Below are positions 46,910 through 55,841 of a DNA stretch of 64,000 nt, one piece after another. Under the pieces are notes generated by a model. The model was given only the letters and a program-made list of their open reading frames with translations. It made no database searches and had not been told where the DNA came from. The translations under genes were made by a program, and so were the position numbers. Each line of letters opens with the position of its first letter. The first letter of the stretch is position 1. The DNA comes from an uncultured Ulvibacter sp. (GTDB taxonomy: Bacteria > Bacteroidota > Bacteroidia > Flavobacteriales > Flavobacteriaceae): NCBI GenBank assembly GCA_938041335.1, contig CALIAF010000016.1, positions 22,598 through 86,597 of the forward strand. Reading direction: 5' to 3'.

Positions 46910-48595
46910 TTAATACGAATCATCGTGCACATTGGCCACAGCACGACCACTAGGATCATTCATATTCTTAAAACTTTCGTCCCAATCTAAAGCTACTTGG
47001 CTACTACAAGCCACACTAGGCACAGAAGGCACCGTCAAGGCAGCAGCATCACTCGGAAAATGTTCTTCAAATATAGTACGGTAATGAAACTCTTCTTTAC
47101 TCGTTGGTGTTTGGATAGGGAAGCGGTATTTTGCGTTTTCCATCTGGTCATCACTTACAGCATCGTTTACCATTTCTTTTAAGGTATCAATCCAAGAATA
47201 GCCTACGCCGTCACTAAATTGTTCTTTCTGTCTCCACGCCACCTCGTGTGGTAACATATCACCAAAGGCTTCTCGCAATACCCACTTTTCCATGGCTTGT
47301 TTATCGGTTGGATTTTTACCTGCGATAATCATTTTATCTTTTGGGTTAAGCCGCATTGCTACGTCCATAAATTCTTTATCTAAAAAAGGCACTCGTCCTT
47401 CAATACCCCAAGAGGCCAAAGACTTGTTTGCACGCAAGCAATCGTACATATGTAGTTTGTCTAGTTTACGTACATTCTCTTCGTGAAATTCTTTATCATT
47501 AGGTGCCTTGTGAAAGTAAAGATAACCACCAAAAATCTCATCTGCGCCTTCTCCAGACAGTACCATTTTAATACCCATTGCTTTGATGGCTCGAGCGAGT
47601 AAAAACATAGGTGTAGAGGCACGTATGGTGGTGATATCATAGGTCTCTACGTGATAAATGACATCGCGTATGGCATCAATCCCTTCTTGAATAGTAAAAT
47701 GAACGGCGTGATGCACGGTCCCTAAATGGTCCGCTACCTTTTTTGCTGCGGCAAGATCTGGCGATCCTTCTAAGCCAATGGCAAAAGAGTGTAATTGTGG
47801 GTACCAAGCACCTTCTTGATCTCCGCTTTCTATTCGTTTGTCAGCATATTTCTTGGCTAGGGCAGAGGTGATGCTTGAGTCTAAACCTCCAGAGAGTAAT
47901 ACGCCGTAAGGAACATCACTCATCAATTGTCTTTTTACAGCTGCGTCTAGGGCTTCTCGTAAATCGTCGAGGCTTGTTTCATTGTCTTTTACGTTATCAT
48001 ACTCCATCCAGTCACGCGTGTACCATTGCTTTAACTCACCATCACTACTGTGCAAGTAATGGCCAGGCGGGAAAAGTTCAATCTTTGTACAAAATCCTTC
48101 TAAAGCTTTTAACTCGCTCGCTACGTAAAATGTACCGTCTTTATCCCAACCCATATATAATGGAATGATACCCATATGGTCTCTTGCAATTAGGTATTCA
48201 TTTTTTTCAACATCATACAATGCAAATCCAAATATGCCATTTAATTCGTCTAAAAATGAAGCACCTTTTTCTTGGTATAATGCAAGTATTACTTCGCAAT
48301 CACTTTTAGTCTGGAAGTTGTATTTGCCTTCAAATTGCTTGCGCAGTTCCTTATGGTTATAAATTTCGCCATTAGCCGCTAATACTAGTTTTTTGTCCTC
48401 AGAAAACAAGGGTTGTTTACCAGAGGTTGGGTCTACAATCGCTAAACGCTCGTGAGCAAGAATTGCGCGCTTATTATCAAAAATACCGCTCCAATCTGGA
48501 CCGCGATGTCTTAGGCTTTTTGCCATGGTTAATAATTGTGGTCGCAAATCTTCACTAGATTGCTTAAGGTCAAAGGCACATACAATTCCGCACAT
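46910..48595 (-). CDS. asnB: Asparagine synthase (glutamine-hydrolysing) AsnB
   Basis: This 561-residue protein begins MCGIVCAFD, with Cys2 as the glutaminase nucleophile, followed by RHRGPDWSG. The synthetase half carries the PP-loop LLSGGLDSS and LSGEGADEIFGGYLYF. It converts aspartate, glutamine and ATP to asparagine. Its length is normal for the family (E. coli AsnB 554). A GC-rich hairpin sits 7-26 bases upstream of the start codon, which may affect translation. Confidence 0.96.
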   Translation of the reverse strand: MCGIVCAFDLKQSSEDLRPQLLTMAKSLRHRGPDWSGIFDNKRAILAHERLAIVDPTSGKQPLFSEDKKLVLAANGEIYNHKELRKQFEGKYNFQTKSDCEVILALYQEKGASFLDELNGIFGFALYDVEKNEYLIARDHMGIIPLYMGWDKDGTFYVASELKALEGFCTKIELFPPGHYLHSSDGELKQWYTRDWMEYDNVKDNETSLDDLREALDAAVKRQLMSDVPYGVLLSGGLDSSITSALAKKYADKRIESGDQEGAWYPQLHSFAIGLEGSPDLAAAKKVADHLGTVHHAVHFTIQEGIDAIRDVIYHVETYDITTIRASTPMFLLARAIKAMGIKMVLSGEGADEIFGGYLYFHKAPNDKEFHEENVRKLDKLHMYDCLRANKSLASWGIEGRVPFLDKEFMDVAMRLNPKDKMIIAGKNPTDKQAMEKWVLREAFGDMLPHEVAWRQKEQFSDGVGYSWIDTLKEMVNDAVSDDQMENAKYRFPIQTPTSKEEFHYRTIFEEHFPSDAAALTVPSVPSVACSSQVALDWDESFKNMNDPSGRAVANVHDDSY

Positions 48596-48601
48596 AATTT
48601 A

Positions 48602-48621
48602 ATTCCCGCGAAGGCGGGAAT
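48602..48621. repeat. GC-rich palindrome in the asnB leader
   Basis: ATTCCCGC-GAAG-GCGGGAAT is a perfect 8-base-pair hairpin with a GAAG loop, standing out from AT-rich surroundings. Similar palindromes are scattered in many flavobacterial genomes. Its distance of 7 bases from the asnB start codon puts it in the messenger leader. Confidence 0.8.
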
Positions 48622-48756
48622 CTCTTCCCGAGTCTTCAATTAAGGGCTCCATTTTTTAAGTTTATACTTGCACAAGAATAAGATAAATTCTATTCTAGCA
48701 CTCGAGTTTTATTATTTTATAATTCCTATTTGTTGCGTACATGTTTCACAAAAAAA

Positions 48757-48781
48757 CCGCCAAGTTTAAAAAACTTGGCGG
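48757..48781 (-). terminator. Intrinsic terminator of the gene at 48906-49427
   Basis: CCGCCAAGTTT (48757-48767) and AAACTTGGCGG (48771-48781) form a perfect 11-base-pair stem with a 3-base loop. Reading on the minus strand the hairpin is followed by at least six T residues (plus-strand A run 48750-48756). Confidence 0.92.
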
Positions 48782-48905
48782 CTATATATTAGGATACAAG
48801 TTTCTGTTACGTCTTGGCGTTATTATTATTTAAATTAGTATTGATAACAGATGTAAACATTACTTGATTTTTAACTTTAATGATAATCAAATATATAGTA
48901 TTTAT

Positions 48906-49427
48906 TTAAATAAACAAGAATATTTCTCTAGGTAGATTAAATTTATCTACAGGATTTCCATTGGTGTCAAAGTAGAGATAGGTAAGTAAACCCTCGGCAT
49001 TTAAACGTACTCGATATATAAATTGCTGTGGATTTTCAAGATCAATTAACTCTGCAGCTTTTATTTTTGTCTGGTTATAATTCCTAAAACAGTATTCTTG
49101 AATATTCTCTGGCAGATCAAAACTATCTACAAAAAGGGAATAAGCGAGAAGATCTCCTTCTTCAGAATAATATGCATAATTGCCTAATCTTCCTTGTTTT
49201 TTGAACGTAGCCATATAGTAAGGCGTATCGTTTTGTACTTTTTTGTCCTTTTTATGGACCTTCCAGTTGGTTACAAATCCATTTCTAAACTGTTCTTTTT
49301 GAGCCTGAGCAACATTTTCAGGAACATCATTTGTATCTATGTTTTCTCTGTTAATATTACTGTATTGTGCAATGGCAACATGAGATAATAAAAATAAGCC
49401 TATTGTAATGTATAATGAATTTTTCAT
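48906..49427 (-). CDS. Exported hypothetical protein, possibly PepSY-like
   Basis: This 173-residue protein has a signal peptide (MKNSLYITIGLFLLSHVAIAQ). The mature part starts with the phrase VPENVAQAQKEQFRNGFVTNWKV and contains YMATFKKQGRLGNYAYYSEEGDLLAY. The pattern of a protein measured against a residue-by-residue input (PENVxxxF...W) resembles the PepSY-like periplasmic proteins of Bacteroidota, but only weakly. It probably resides in the periplasm or on the surface. Function unknown. It ends at its own terminator. Confidence 0.7.
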   Translation of the reverse strand: MKNSLYITIGLFLLSHVAIAQYSNINRENIDTNDVPENVAQAQKEQFRNGFVTNWKVHKKDKKVQNDTPYYMATFKKQGRLGNYAYYSEEGDLLAYSLFVDSFDLPENIQEYCFRNYNQTKIKAAELIDLENPQQFIYRVRLNAEGLLTYLYFDTNGNPVDKFNLPREIFLFI

Positions 49428-49599
49428 AACGTTTGTTTATGTAAAAGTACAGGAACAAAATAGTGTGGTTCGCTTATTGTGAATATATTAACTAGTAATA
49501 ATAATTATGTTATTCATTAGAATAATTAATGCAAATCTAAATACTTCGGAAATAATGTACCTTTAGAATAGGAGCGTTTATGATAGAATAGTATTAATG

Positions 49600-50091
49600 T
49601 TAGCTTAAATACAATCCTTTTACAAGCTTGATATCTAAAGTTGTATTAAGTGTATAAAAATACGCCAATTGCCACTTTTGAGTTTGAATTGCTTGATTAC
49701 TTGTAGCTACATCCCAATGAGAATATACTCTAAATCCTCTTTTTCCTTCTTTTTTATCTGTGGTGAGTATTCCTTTTTTAATGAGAATGGACCTCGGAAA
49801 AACAAATTGGCCTAGTTTGTCCTCAAACTTAACATTGACAATAAAGAAGTCTATAGTATCTGTATCATCAAATGGTGTGATAGGACCATTCTCATTTCGT
49901 TTCCAGAAGGTAACAAATTGCCCCGTTTTTTTTGGTGTGATCTTAGAAGATCTACTAATAATATGTAAACCGTTTAATTGAAACTGGCAAGCATCATATT
50001 CCTTACTTTCTTGGTCTGCAATGAACTCTGAAATTTTAAAACCACAGAAATTATAGACTTTGGCTTTGATTGATAAGAGTGTATGATCCAT
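49600..50091 (-). CDS. MepB family protein
   Basis: This 163-residue protein has the family landmarks EYDACQFQLNGLHIISRSSKITPKKTGQFVTFW and PRSILIKKGILTT near the middle, ending with QTQKWQLAYF. It matches the MepB family, named from the mepRAB multidrug locus of Staphylococcus. The molecular role of MepB is unknown, and no mepA or mepR homologue is near. It is monocistronic here, with REP-like repeats upstream. Confidence 0.85.
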   Translation of the reverse strand: MDHTLLSIKAKVYNFCGFKISEFIADQESKEYDACQFQLNGLHIISRSSKITPKKTGQFVTFWKRNENGPITPFDDTDTIDFFIVNVKFEDKLGQFVFPRSILIKKGILTTDKKEGKRGFRVYSHWDVATSNQAIQTQKWQLAYFYTLNTTLDIKLVKGLYLS

Positions 50092-50115
50092 CTATGTTTA
50101 CTGTTGGCTACAAAT

Positions 50116-50140
50116 GTGCTTCGACAAGCTCAGCATGACT
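50116..50140 (-). repeat. REP-like repeat, copy D
   Basis: CTTCGACAAGCTCAGCATG belongs to the same family as 38042-38186, here in inverted orientation. Together with copy E it could form a long imperfect hairpin in the spacer between the E1 and mepB-like genes. Confidence 0.72.
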
Positions 50141-50170
50141 GTAAAAAGACTTAAATGTGATTAAGAACAA

Positions 50171-50193
50171 TCACATTGAGCTTGTCAAAGTGC
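50171..50193 (+). repeat. REP-like repeat, copy E
   Basis: CACATTGAGCTTGTCAAAG is the direct-orientation partner of copy D, 30 bases away. It lies just downstream of the E1 gene on the minus strand. Confidence 0.72.
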
Positions 50194-50223
50194 TTATAGA
50201 AGCCTCGATGTAGCTAAAAACTA

Positions 50224-52638
50224 TTATCTCAATGCAGGATATTCCTCAGGATTCACCTCATGCATCATGGCATACACCTTTTCAAACACATCTTCTGTTG
50301 ATGGTTTACTAAAGTAGTCACCGTCTGTTCCATATGCTGGTCTGTGTGGTTGTGCAGCTAAAGTTTGTGGTTTACTGTCTAGATATTGATAACCATCTTG
50401 ATTATCTAAAATTTCAGAAAGAATATAAGCAGAAGCTCCTCCAGGTACATCTTCATCGATTACTAATAAACGGTTCGTTTTCTTAACGCTCTCTACCATC
50501 TGCTTGGTAAGGTCTAATGGCAAAAGTGATTGCACATCAATTACCTCTGCGTCAATACCTACTTGTTGAAGTTCTTTTGCGGCTTGCTCTACAATGCGTA
50601 GGGTACTTCCGTAAGATACTAATGTGATATCACTTCCTTCTTTTACCGTCTCAACTATACCTATTGGAGTTCTAAATTCGCCAAGGTTTGTAGGTAGTTT
50701 TTCTTTTAAACGGTATCCGTTAAGGCACTCAATAATAAGACCTGGTTCATCTGTTTCTAATAAGGTATTATAAAAACCAGCGGCTTTAGTCATATTTCTA
50801 GGAACCAAAATATACATACCACGTAAAAGGTGAATTAAACCACCCATCTGCGATCCACTATGCCAAATCCCTTCAAGTCTGTGACCACGAGTACGCACAA
50901 TTAGTGGTGCTTTTTGTTGTCCTTTTGTTCTGTATTGCACCGTAACTAGATCATCACTCATAATCTGTAAGGCGTATAAAATATAATCTAGATACTGGAT
51001 TTCTGCAATAGGACGTAGCCCTCTCATTGCCATTCCAATCCCTTGACCCAGAATAGTTGCTTCTCGAATACCGCAATCGCTCACACGCAGCTCGCCATAT
51101 TTTTCTTGCATTCCTTCAAGCCCTTGATTTACATCACCAATTTCTCCCGCATCTTCCCCAAAAATTAATACTTCCGGGTGTTTATTAAAAATAGCATCAA
51201 AGTTATCGCGTAAAACCATACGTGCATCAACGTCTTCTGCATTATTATCGTAAGTTGCTTTTACTTCGGAAATATCTGTAGCTTTAACCTTTGCTTCACT
51301 ATATAAATGACTGCTGTACTTAGGCTGAATCGTCTCGAAATAATTGTTTAACCAATCTTGAATTTGTCCTTTCTCTGAGGTGTTTTCTGAAACAACATAA
51401 CGCAGAGCTTTGCGCACTGTAGAAGCAATTTTACCGCGATTAGGTTCTGCATCTGCCGCAAGATCATTTTTAAGCTTCTCAATAAAAACCTTATTACTGG
51501 AGCTCTCCGCAAGATTAGAAAGTAAGGTAAGTGCTTCTTTTTGTTCTCTTTGCTGAGGTGAAATAAAAGCTGTCCAGGCCGCTTTTTTACCTTCTCGCAC
51601 TTGTTTTTTAATGTCTTTGTCAATGGCGTCCAATTCTTCTTCTGTAGCAAAATTGTTCTCTAACACCCATTTTCTAAATTGCACATTACAGTCATATTCG
51701 CGCTCCCAAGTTAATCTGTCTTGACTCTTATAACGTTCATGTGATCCAGAGGTTGAATGTCCTTGTGGTTGTGTTAATTCTTTTACGTGCACTAAAACAG
51801 GTACGTGTTCATCGCGTGCAATTTTCCCTGCTTTTTGGTATGCTTCGACAAGTGCTGCATAGTCCCAGCCAGTTACTTTAATAATTTCATATCCCTTTGC
51901 ATTTTCATCACGCTGAAAGCCTTTGAGTACTTCAGAAATATTTTCTTTTGTTGTTTGGTGTTTTGCATGCACAGAAATCCCGTACTCATCATCCCAAACA
52001 CTCATCACCATAGGCACTTGTAAAACACCAGCCGCATTTATGGTTTCCCAAAACAGGCCTTCACTTGTACTCGCGTTACCAATGGTTCCCCAAGCGACCT
52101 CGTTTCCTTTATCAGATAAATGGCTAAAATTCTCCAGCCCTTTAACTTGTCTAAAAATCTTTGAAGCTTGTGCAAGACCTAGCAATCGAGGCATTTGGCC
52201 TGCAGTAGGAGAGATGTCTGCACTACTATTTTTCTGTTGGGCCAGGTTTTTCCAGCTTCCGTCTTCGTTAATCGATTTTGTGGCAAAATGCCCACCCATC
52301 TGACGACCACTACTCATAGGGTCTGCACCCGCGTTGGTATCTCCATACAATCCGGCAAAAAACTGCTGAATGCTTAGTTCGCCAATGGCCATCATAAAAG
52401 TTTGATCGCGATAATATCCACTACGCCAGTCACCGTTTTTAAAAGCTTTAGCCCAAGCGAGTTGTGGTATTTCTTTTCCATCCCCAAAAATTCCGAATTT
52501 AGCTTTTCCGGTCAATACTTCACGACGTCCTAAAAGGCTACATTCTCTACTGGTAACAGCTAGTGTGTAATCTTTAATTACTTCAGATTTAAAGTCTTCA
52601 AAAGATAAGTTGGTATCGGTTTTTGGATCTGTTTGCAT
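50224..52638 (-). CDS. 2-oxoacid dehydrogenase E1, fused alpha and beta subunits
   Basis: This 804-residue thiamine-diphosphate enzyme joins E1 alpha and beta in one chain. The alpha half has GTIGNASTSEGLFWE and SVWDDEYGISVHA (thiamine-binding region). The beta half has FGEDAGEIGDVNQG, GIREATILGQGIGMA and IDEDVPGGASAYI. It decarboxylates a 2-oxoacid, most likely a branched-chain one or pyruvate, and passes the acyl group to an E2 not encoded in the window. Such fusions are typical of Bacteroidota. A good promoter precedes it. Confidence 0.9.
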   Translation of the reverse strand: MQTDPKTDTNLSFEDFKSEVIKDYTLAVTSRECSLLGRREVLTGKAKFGIFGDGKEIPQLAWAKAFKNGDWRSGYYRDQTFMMAIGELSIQQFFAGLYGDTNAGADPMSSGRQMGGHFATKSINEDGSWKNLAQQKNSSADISPTAGQMPRLLGLAQASKIFRQVKGLENFSHLSDKGNEVAWGTIGNASTSEGLFWETINAAGVLQVPMVMSVWDDEYGISVHAKHQTTKENISEVLKGFQRDENAKGYEIIKVTGWDYAALVEAYQKAGKIARDEHVPVLVHVKELTQPQGHSTSGSHERYKSQDRLTWEREYDCNVQFRKWVLENNFATEEELDAIDKDIKKQVREGKKAAWTAFISPQQREQKEALTLLSNLAESSSNKVFIEKLKNDLAADAEPNRGKIASTVRKALRYVVSENTSEKGQIQDWLNNYFETIQPKYSSHLYSEAKVKATDISEVKATYDNNAEDVDARMVLRDNFDAIFNKHPEVLIFGEDAGEIGDVNQGLEGMQEKYGELRVSDCGIREATILGQGIGMAMRGLRPIAEIQYLDYILYALQIMSDDLVTVQYRTKGQQKAPLIVRTRGHRLEGIWHSGSQMGGLIHLLRGMYILVPRNMTKAAGFYNTLLETDEPGLIIECLNGYRLKEKLPTNLGEFRTPIGIVETVKEGSDITLVSYGSTLRIVEQAAKELQQVGIDAEVIDVQSLLPLDLTKQMVESVKKTNRLLVIDEDVPGGASAYILSEILDNQDGYQYLDSKPQTLAAQPHRPAYGTDGDYFSKPSTEDVFEKVYAMMHEVNPEEYPALR

Positions 52639-52656
52639 AAGTCGTTGTTAGAACTG

Positions 52657-52687
52657 CAAAAATAGGTAAAATAGCAGCTTTAAACAA
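52657..52687 (-). promoter_or_regulatory. Promoter of the fused E1 gene
   Basis: On the minus strand TTG (52687-52685) is followed after 20 bases by TATTTTTG (52664-52657), a full match to the Bacteroidota promoter pattern. It lies about 18 bases before the ATG of the E1 gene. Confidence 0.72.
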
Positions 52688-52744
52688 TGCTAAATTTTTG
52701 TAAAATTCGCAACATTTCCTAAGTAAAAATTATAATTATATAAT

Positions 52745-52960
52745 TTAAGGGCGTATTTTAACAATTACAATACGAATCAATAATAGAAACGGGACTCCGT
52801 GTAATAATACATCAAACCAGTCTCTTAGGGTCATTCCTGCTGCACCGCCAGCAATCCATTTTAATTTTCCCCAGATATGTGGTTCTGGAAAAAATGGAGC
52901 GAGACCCAAGGTTAGACAGAGTAAAGTTACTAGTTTCCAGTTGTTTAGAGTGTCTTTCAT
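52745..52960 (-). CDS. Small two-helix membrane protein
   Basis: This 71-residue protein has two hydrophobic segments (about 10-25 and 50-68) separated by FFPEPHIWGKLKWIAGGAAGM. Proteins of this size and pattern in Bacteroidota are sometimes labelled as RND-transporter related, but nothing here shows transport. The loop and the invariant-looking PEPHIWGKLKW suggest a real conserved protein. It is monocistronic between the E1 gene and the M1-like barrel gene. Confidence 0.72.
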   Translation of the reverse strand: MKDTLNNWKLVTLLCLTLGLAPFFPEPHIWGKLKWIAGGAAGMTLRDWFDVLLHGVPFLLLIRIVIVKIRP

Positions 52961-53021
52961 CTTTTAGTTTCTATTTTTGCCAACATTTATTTTCTTTCAA
53001 CGATGCGTTCTAAATCTGTGA

Positions 53022-55841
53022 TCAATACCATTCTCTACTAAATAGCCTGAAAAGGGTACTTGGTGTGAGCGTAACAATAAAACGTATTTTTTGATCATAA
53101 TTAGGTAAGCCAGGTTCCCAACCTAAGCTTGAGTACATAGGGAAGTATAGCTCAAAATAGTCGGCGACCAGGCTTAATCTTATACCAGAGTCAAAAACCG
53201 CTCGGGTTCCTTGATTTTTGTTGTTCACTAAACCAGCATCACCATAGGCAAATATCCATTTCCAGATATTGGTGCTTGCATTAACAGTAGTCATCCAGTT
53301 GTTTGCAAAGGCGGGTTCTAATTGTGATTTAAAGCCACCTTCTGCTACAATTAATTGCTGACTAAATAACCCATCGTCTTCACTACGCCCGTAGTAATTA
53401 TAATCAAAAAGATAGTCTGTGGGGCGGTCTAAGGCAAAACTAAAAAAGTCGCCACGATTACGAGTTTCATTAAAAAGGAATGCCCCAGCAAAGGCTCTAA
53501 TGTTAAGCTGTCTGTTGTTTAAAAATAGCTTACGGTAACTGAAGGTTGTAGAGATTTTACTAAAATTTGAAGACAGTTCATAATCTATATTTCCTCTAAA
53601 GTAGTTAATCAAGTTGGGATTAGAGTATACATACTTCAGGTTAAATACACTATAATTTGGATCCTGATTTGGGTCATTAGGATTCTCATCTCTAAAAACA
53701 TTTATGTTTCTAATGTTGATAAACTGTTTTTCATTGTCGCGCAAATCATCATTTCTAAAAGCAAAGGTCATAAATGGAGTTACTCTTTTATAGAACAGGT
53801 CTTTGTTGTAAGAAAATCGATTACCTGAAATTCCCATTCTAATGGAGTAGGGCTTGTTCTCGTCGTATATTTTAGTGTAAATAAAGTTTCCACTTCCTAC
53901 TACTGTTTTAGAACCAAAACCATATTGAGGTTCAAATTTGTATTGTATTGGTTTTTGCAGTAGTGTTTTATTATAAAATTTAAAACCTGTGGTTAATCCA
54001 TCGTATAGGTTATACTCAAAAACTGGCATTACAAAGAGCTGGTTAAAGCGCTCGTCTTGTGCATCTTGAAATAGTCTAAACTGAATAGGTCGATTTAAAA
54101 TGCCACCTATTTTTCTATAATTATTTCTATTATTTGTTTCTGGAATAATTTGCTCATAATTAAGAACAAATTTCTTTACATCCTTACGTTTAAAGGAGAT
54201 TGTTGTAGTTGAATCAAATGGTTTTGTCCATTTTTTAATGAGAATCTCACCTTGTTTATCTAATGCATAGATAGAAACAGGCATGATATTATTGTGTTTG
54301 TTTTTTAAAGTAAGAGTTAACGAATCATCACTCTTTTTAACTTTGGAAATTTTAAAATCGACAAGTGTTCTTTTGTTTACAAACTCTTCAAAAAACCAAT
54401 CTGTAGGCAAGTCTGTTGACGCATTCACCATTTCTTTAAAGGTGTCTGTTTTTGCAAGTTTTAACTTTTCTGAAGTAAAGAACTGTTTGATTATAAGGTC
54501 TAGTTTCTCTTTACCAATATAATCTGCAAGGTAAGAGAGACCTTCTGCACCATAATATCCCTGTGCGATATTCTGATTAAATTTTACTAATGAATCTTGT
54601 GGCGTAGCAAGCGATTGATGGAGGTTTTTTCGAGCCATATTTTGATACAATAGTGGATATTGATCATTAAACTCTAGGTCAGAAAGATGTGACCATTTTA
54701 TCACCCAAAAGGTACTAAGATCTCCTATAATTTTTTGGTTTGGATAATAGCTGTCTACATATTCTTTTAATAAGTAAATGTGTATCGCGTCTTTAAGCCA
54801 ATATTCTTCCCTTTCATTAAACAAGAGTGTGTTATTAAGATGGGTTCCGGTAATCGCCTTAAAATGCTCAAGATCAAACTCAAATCCATTAGGAAATGGA
54901 CTTATAAAATCGGGTAACTGATTAAAACCGTACACAGGATTTCTCTTGTATTCTTGGTTAGAAATTAGTAGTTCTTTTTGAGGGAAATCTCCAAGTTTTT
55001 CATCAATAAAATGTACGATTCTGTCAATAAATAAAGCCCTATTTTCTGGAGCTAATTTAGCCTCTGGAAGGCTTGTGGTTATTGTTGCCTTATCCGTTTC
55101 ATAACTATCAAAAGCTCGTGGATTCTGGTCTAGATGAATATTGAGTTTTACACGATTTTTTCCAAAGAGGATGCTTGTCTTAACACCAGATTTACGGGTC
55201 TCACCATCGTTGTTTAAATCTGAAAATAAAGTGTATTCTTCTGGGTAGCTAAAGCTAATGTGTACATCTGTTGGTAACGCAAATAAGTCGCCAAGGTCTT
55301 TATTACTGTACGTTTGCCAACTATCGTTTTTTAAAACGGCGGGTGAGATATACCAGTATCGTAAGTGATATTTACCTGAACGAGATACGCCAAAACGGGT
55401 AAATTTATCATCTGGCACTTTAATAATATAGGATAATGAAATGATCACCTTTTCTCCAGGTTGCAATGGTGTTTGTAGTGTGACTTTTAGAATGTCAGCT
55501 TCGTTACCTCGAGCCCAATTTAGGGGATTTCCGTTTTGGGTGCTAATACTTTTTATGGTTGTCTTACCTCGATCTTCGTCTTTTTCAAAATGAAAAAGAC
55601 GCTCATAGTCTTCCGAAAATCTTGTGGCAAGTGGAGTGGTTTTACTGCTAAAGCTATTGGCCCAGTCGTTAAAATAGATTTCTGAGAGTGATTTTGTAGC
55701 TGAGTTTATAAAATGGACTTCTTGTGCGATCGTTATCTCGCGTGTATCTGTATTTAATGACGCGTGGATATTCATCTTTTGTTGTCCAAAAAAAGGAAGG
55801 CAAAAGAAAAGTAATATGAGGCAAGTAAATAGTCTAACCAT
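53022..55841 (-). CDS. M1-peptidase-like protein without zinc motif, fused to an outer-membrane barrel
   Basis: This 939-residue protein has a signal peptide (to about FFGQ, residue 20). Residues 25-520 follow the M1 aminopeptidase layout, but where HExxH is expected the sequence reads THLNNT (333-338), and the downstream W-x-N-E-G is WLKDA (348-352). Both His/Glu ligands are lost, so peptidase activity is unlikely. From about residue 600 the chain turns into a beta-barrel with alternating aromatic strands and ends in SREWY. It probably sits in the outer membrane as a binding or assembly factor. It starts directly after the nuclease-like gene stop, with no gap. Confidence 0.82.
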   Translation of the reverse strand: MVRLFTCLILLFFCLPFFGQQKMNIHASLNTDTREITIAQEVHFINSATKSLSEIYFNDWANSFSSKTTPLATRFSEDYERLFHFEKDEDRGKTTIKSISTQNGNPLNWARGNEADILKVTLQTPLQPGEKVIISLSYIIKVPDDKFTRFGVSRSGKYHLRYWYISPAVLKNDSWQTYSNKDLGDLFALPTDVHISFSYPEEYTLFSDLNNDGETRKSGVKTSILFGKNRVKLNIHLDQNPRAFDSYETDKATITTSLPEAKLAPENRALFIDRIVHFIDEKLGDFPQKELLISNQEYKRNPVYGFNQLPDFISPFPNGFEFDLEHFKAITGTHLNNTLLFNEREEYWLKDAIHIYLLKEYVDSYYPNQKIIGDLSTFWVIKWSHLSDLEFNDQYPLLYQNMARKNLHQSLATPQDSLVKFNQNIAQGYYGAEGLSYLADYIGKEKLDLIIKQFFTSEKLKLAKTDTFKEMVNASTDLPTDWFFEEFVNKRTLVDFKISKVKKSDDSLTLTLKNKHNNIMPVSIYALDKQGEILIKKWTKPFDSTTTISFKRKDVKKFVLNYEQIIPETNNRNNYRKIGGILNRPIQFRLFQDAQDERFNQLFVMPVFEYNLYDGLTTGFKFYNKTLLQKPIQYKFEPQYGFGSKTVVGSGNFIYTKIYDENKPYSIRMGISGNRFSYNKDLFYKRVTPFMTFAFRNDDLRDNEKQFINIRNINVFRDENPNDPNQDPNYSVFNLKYVYSNPNLINYFRGNIDYELSSNFSKISTTFSYRKLFLNNRQLNIRAFAGAFLFNETRNRGDFFSFALDRPTDYLFDYNYYGRSEDDGLFSQQLIVAEGGFKSQLEPAFANNWMTTVNASTNIWKWIFAYGDAGLVNNKNQGTRAVFDSGIRLSLVADYFELYFPMYSSLGWEPGLPNYDQKIRFIVTLTPSTLFRLFSREWY

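Larger units (their letters stand above)
48596..48905. other. Intergenic region upstream of asnB
   Basis: This 310-base spacer holds the GC hairpin at 48602-48621 and the terminator at 48757-48781. The rest is AT-rich with no open frame of interest. A 7-of-8 match to the -7 element (TATTCTTG, minus strand, near 48673-48680) might be the asnB promoter. Confidence 0.5.
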
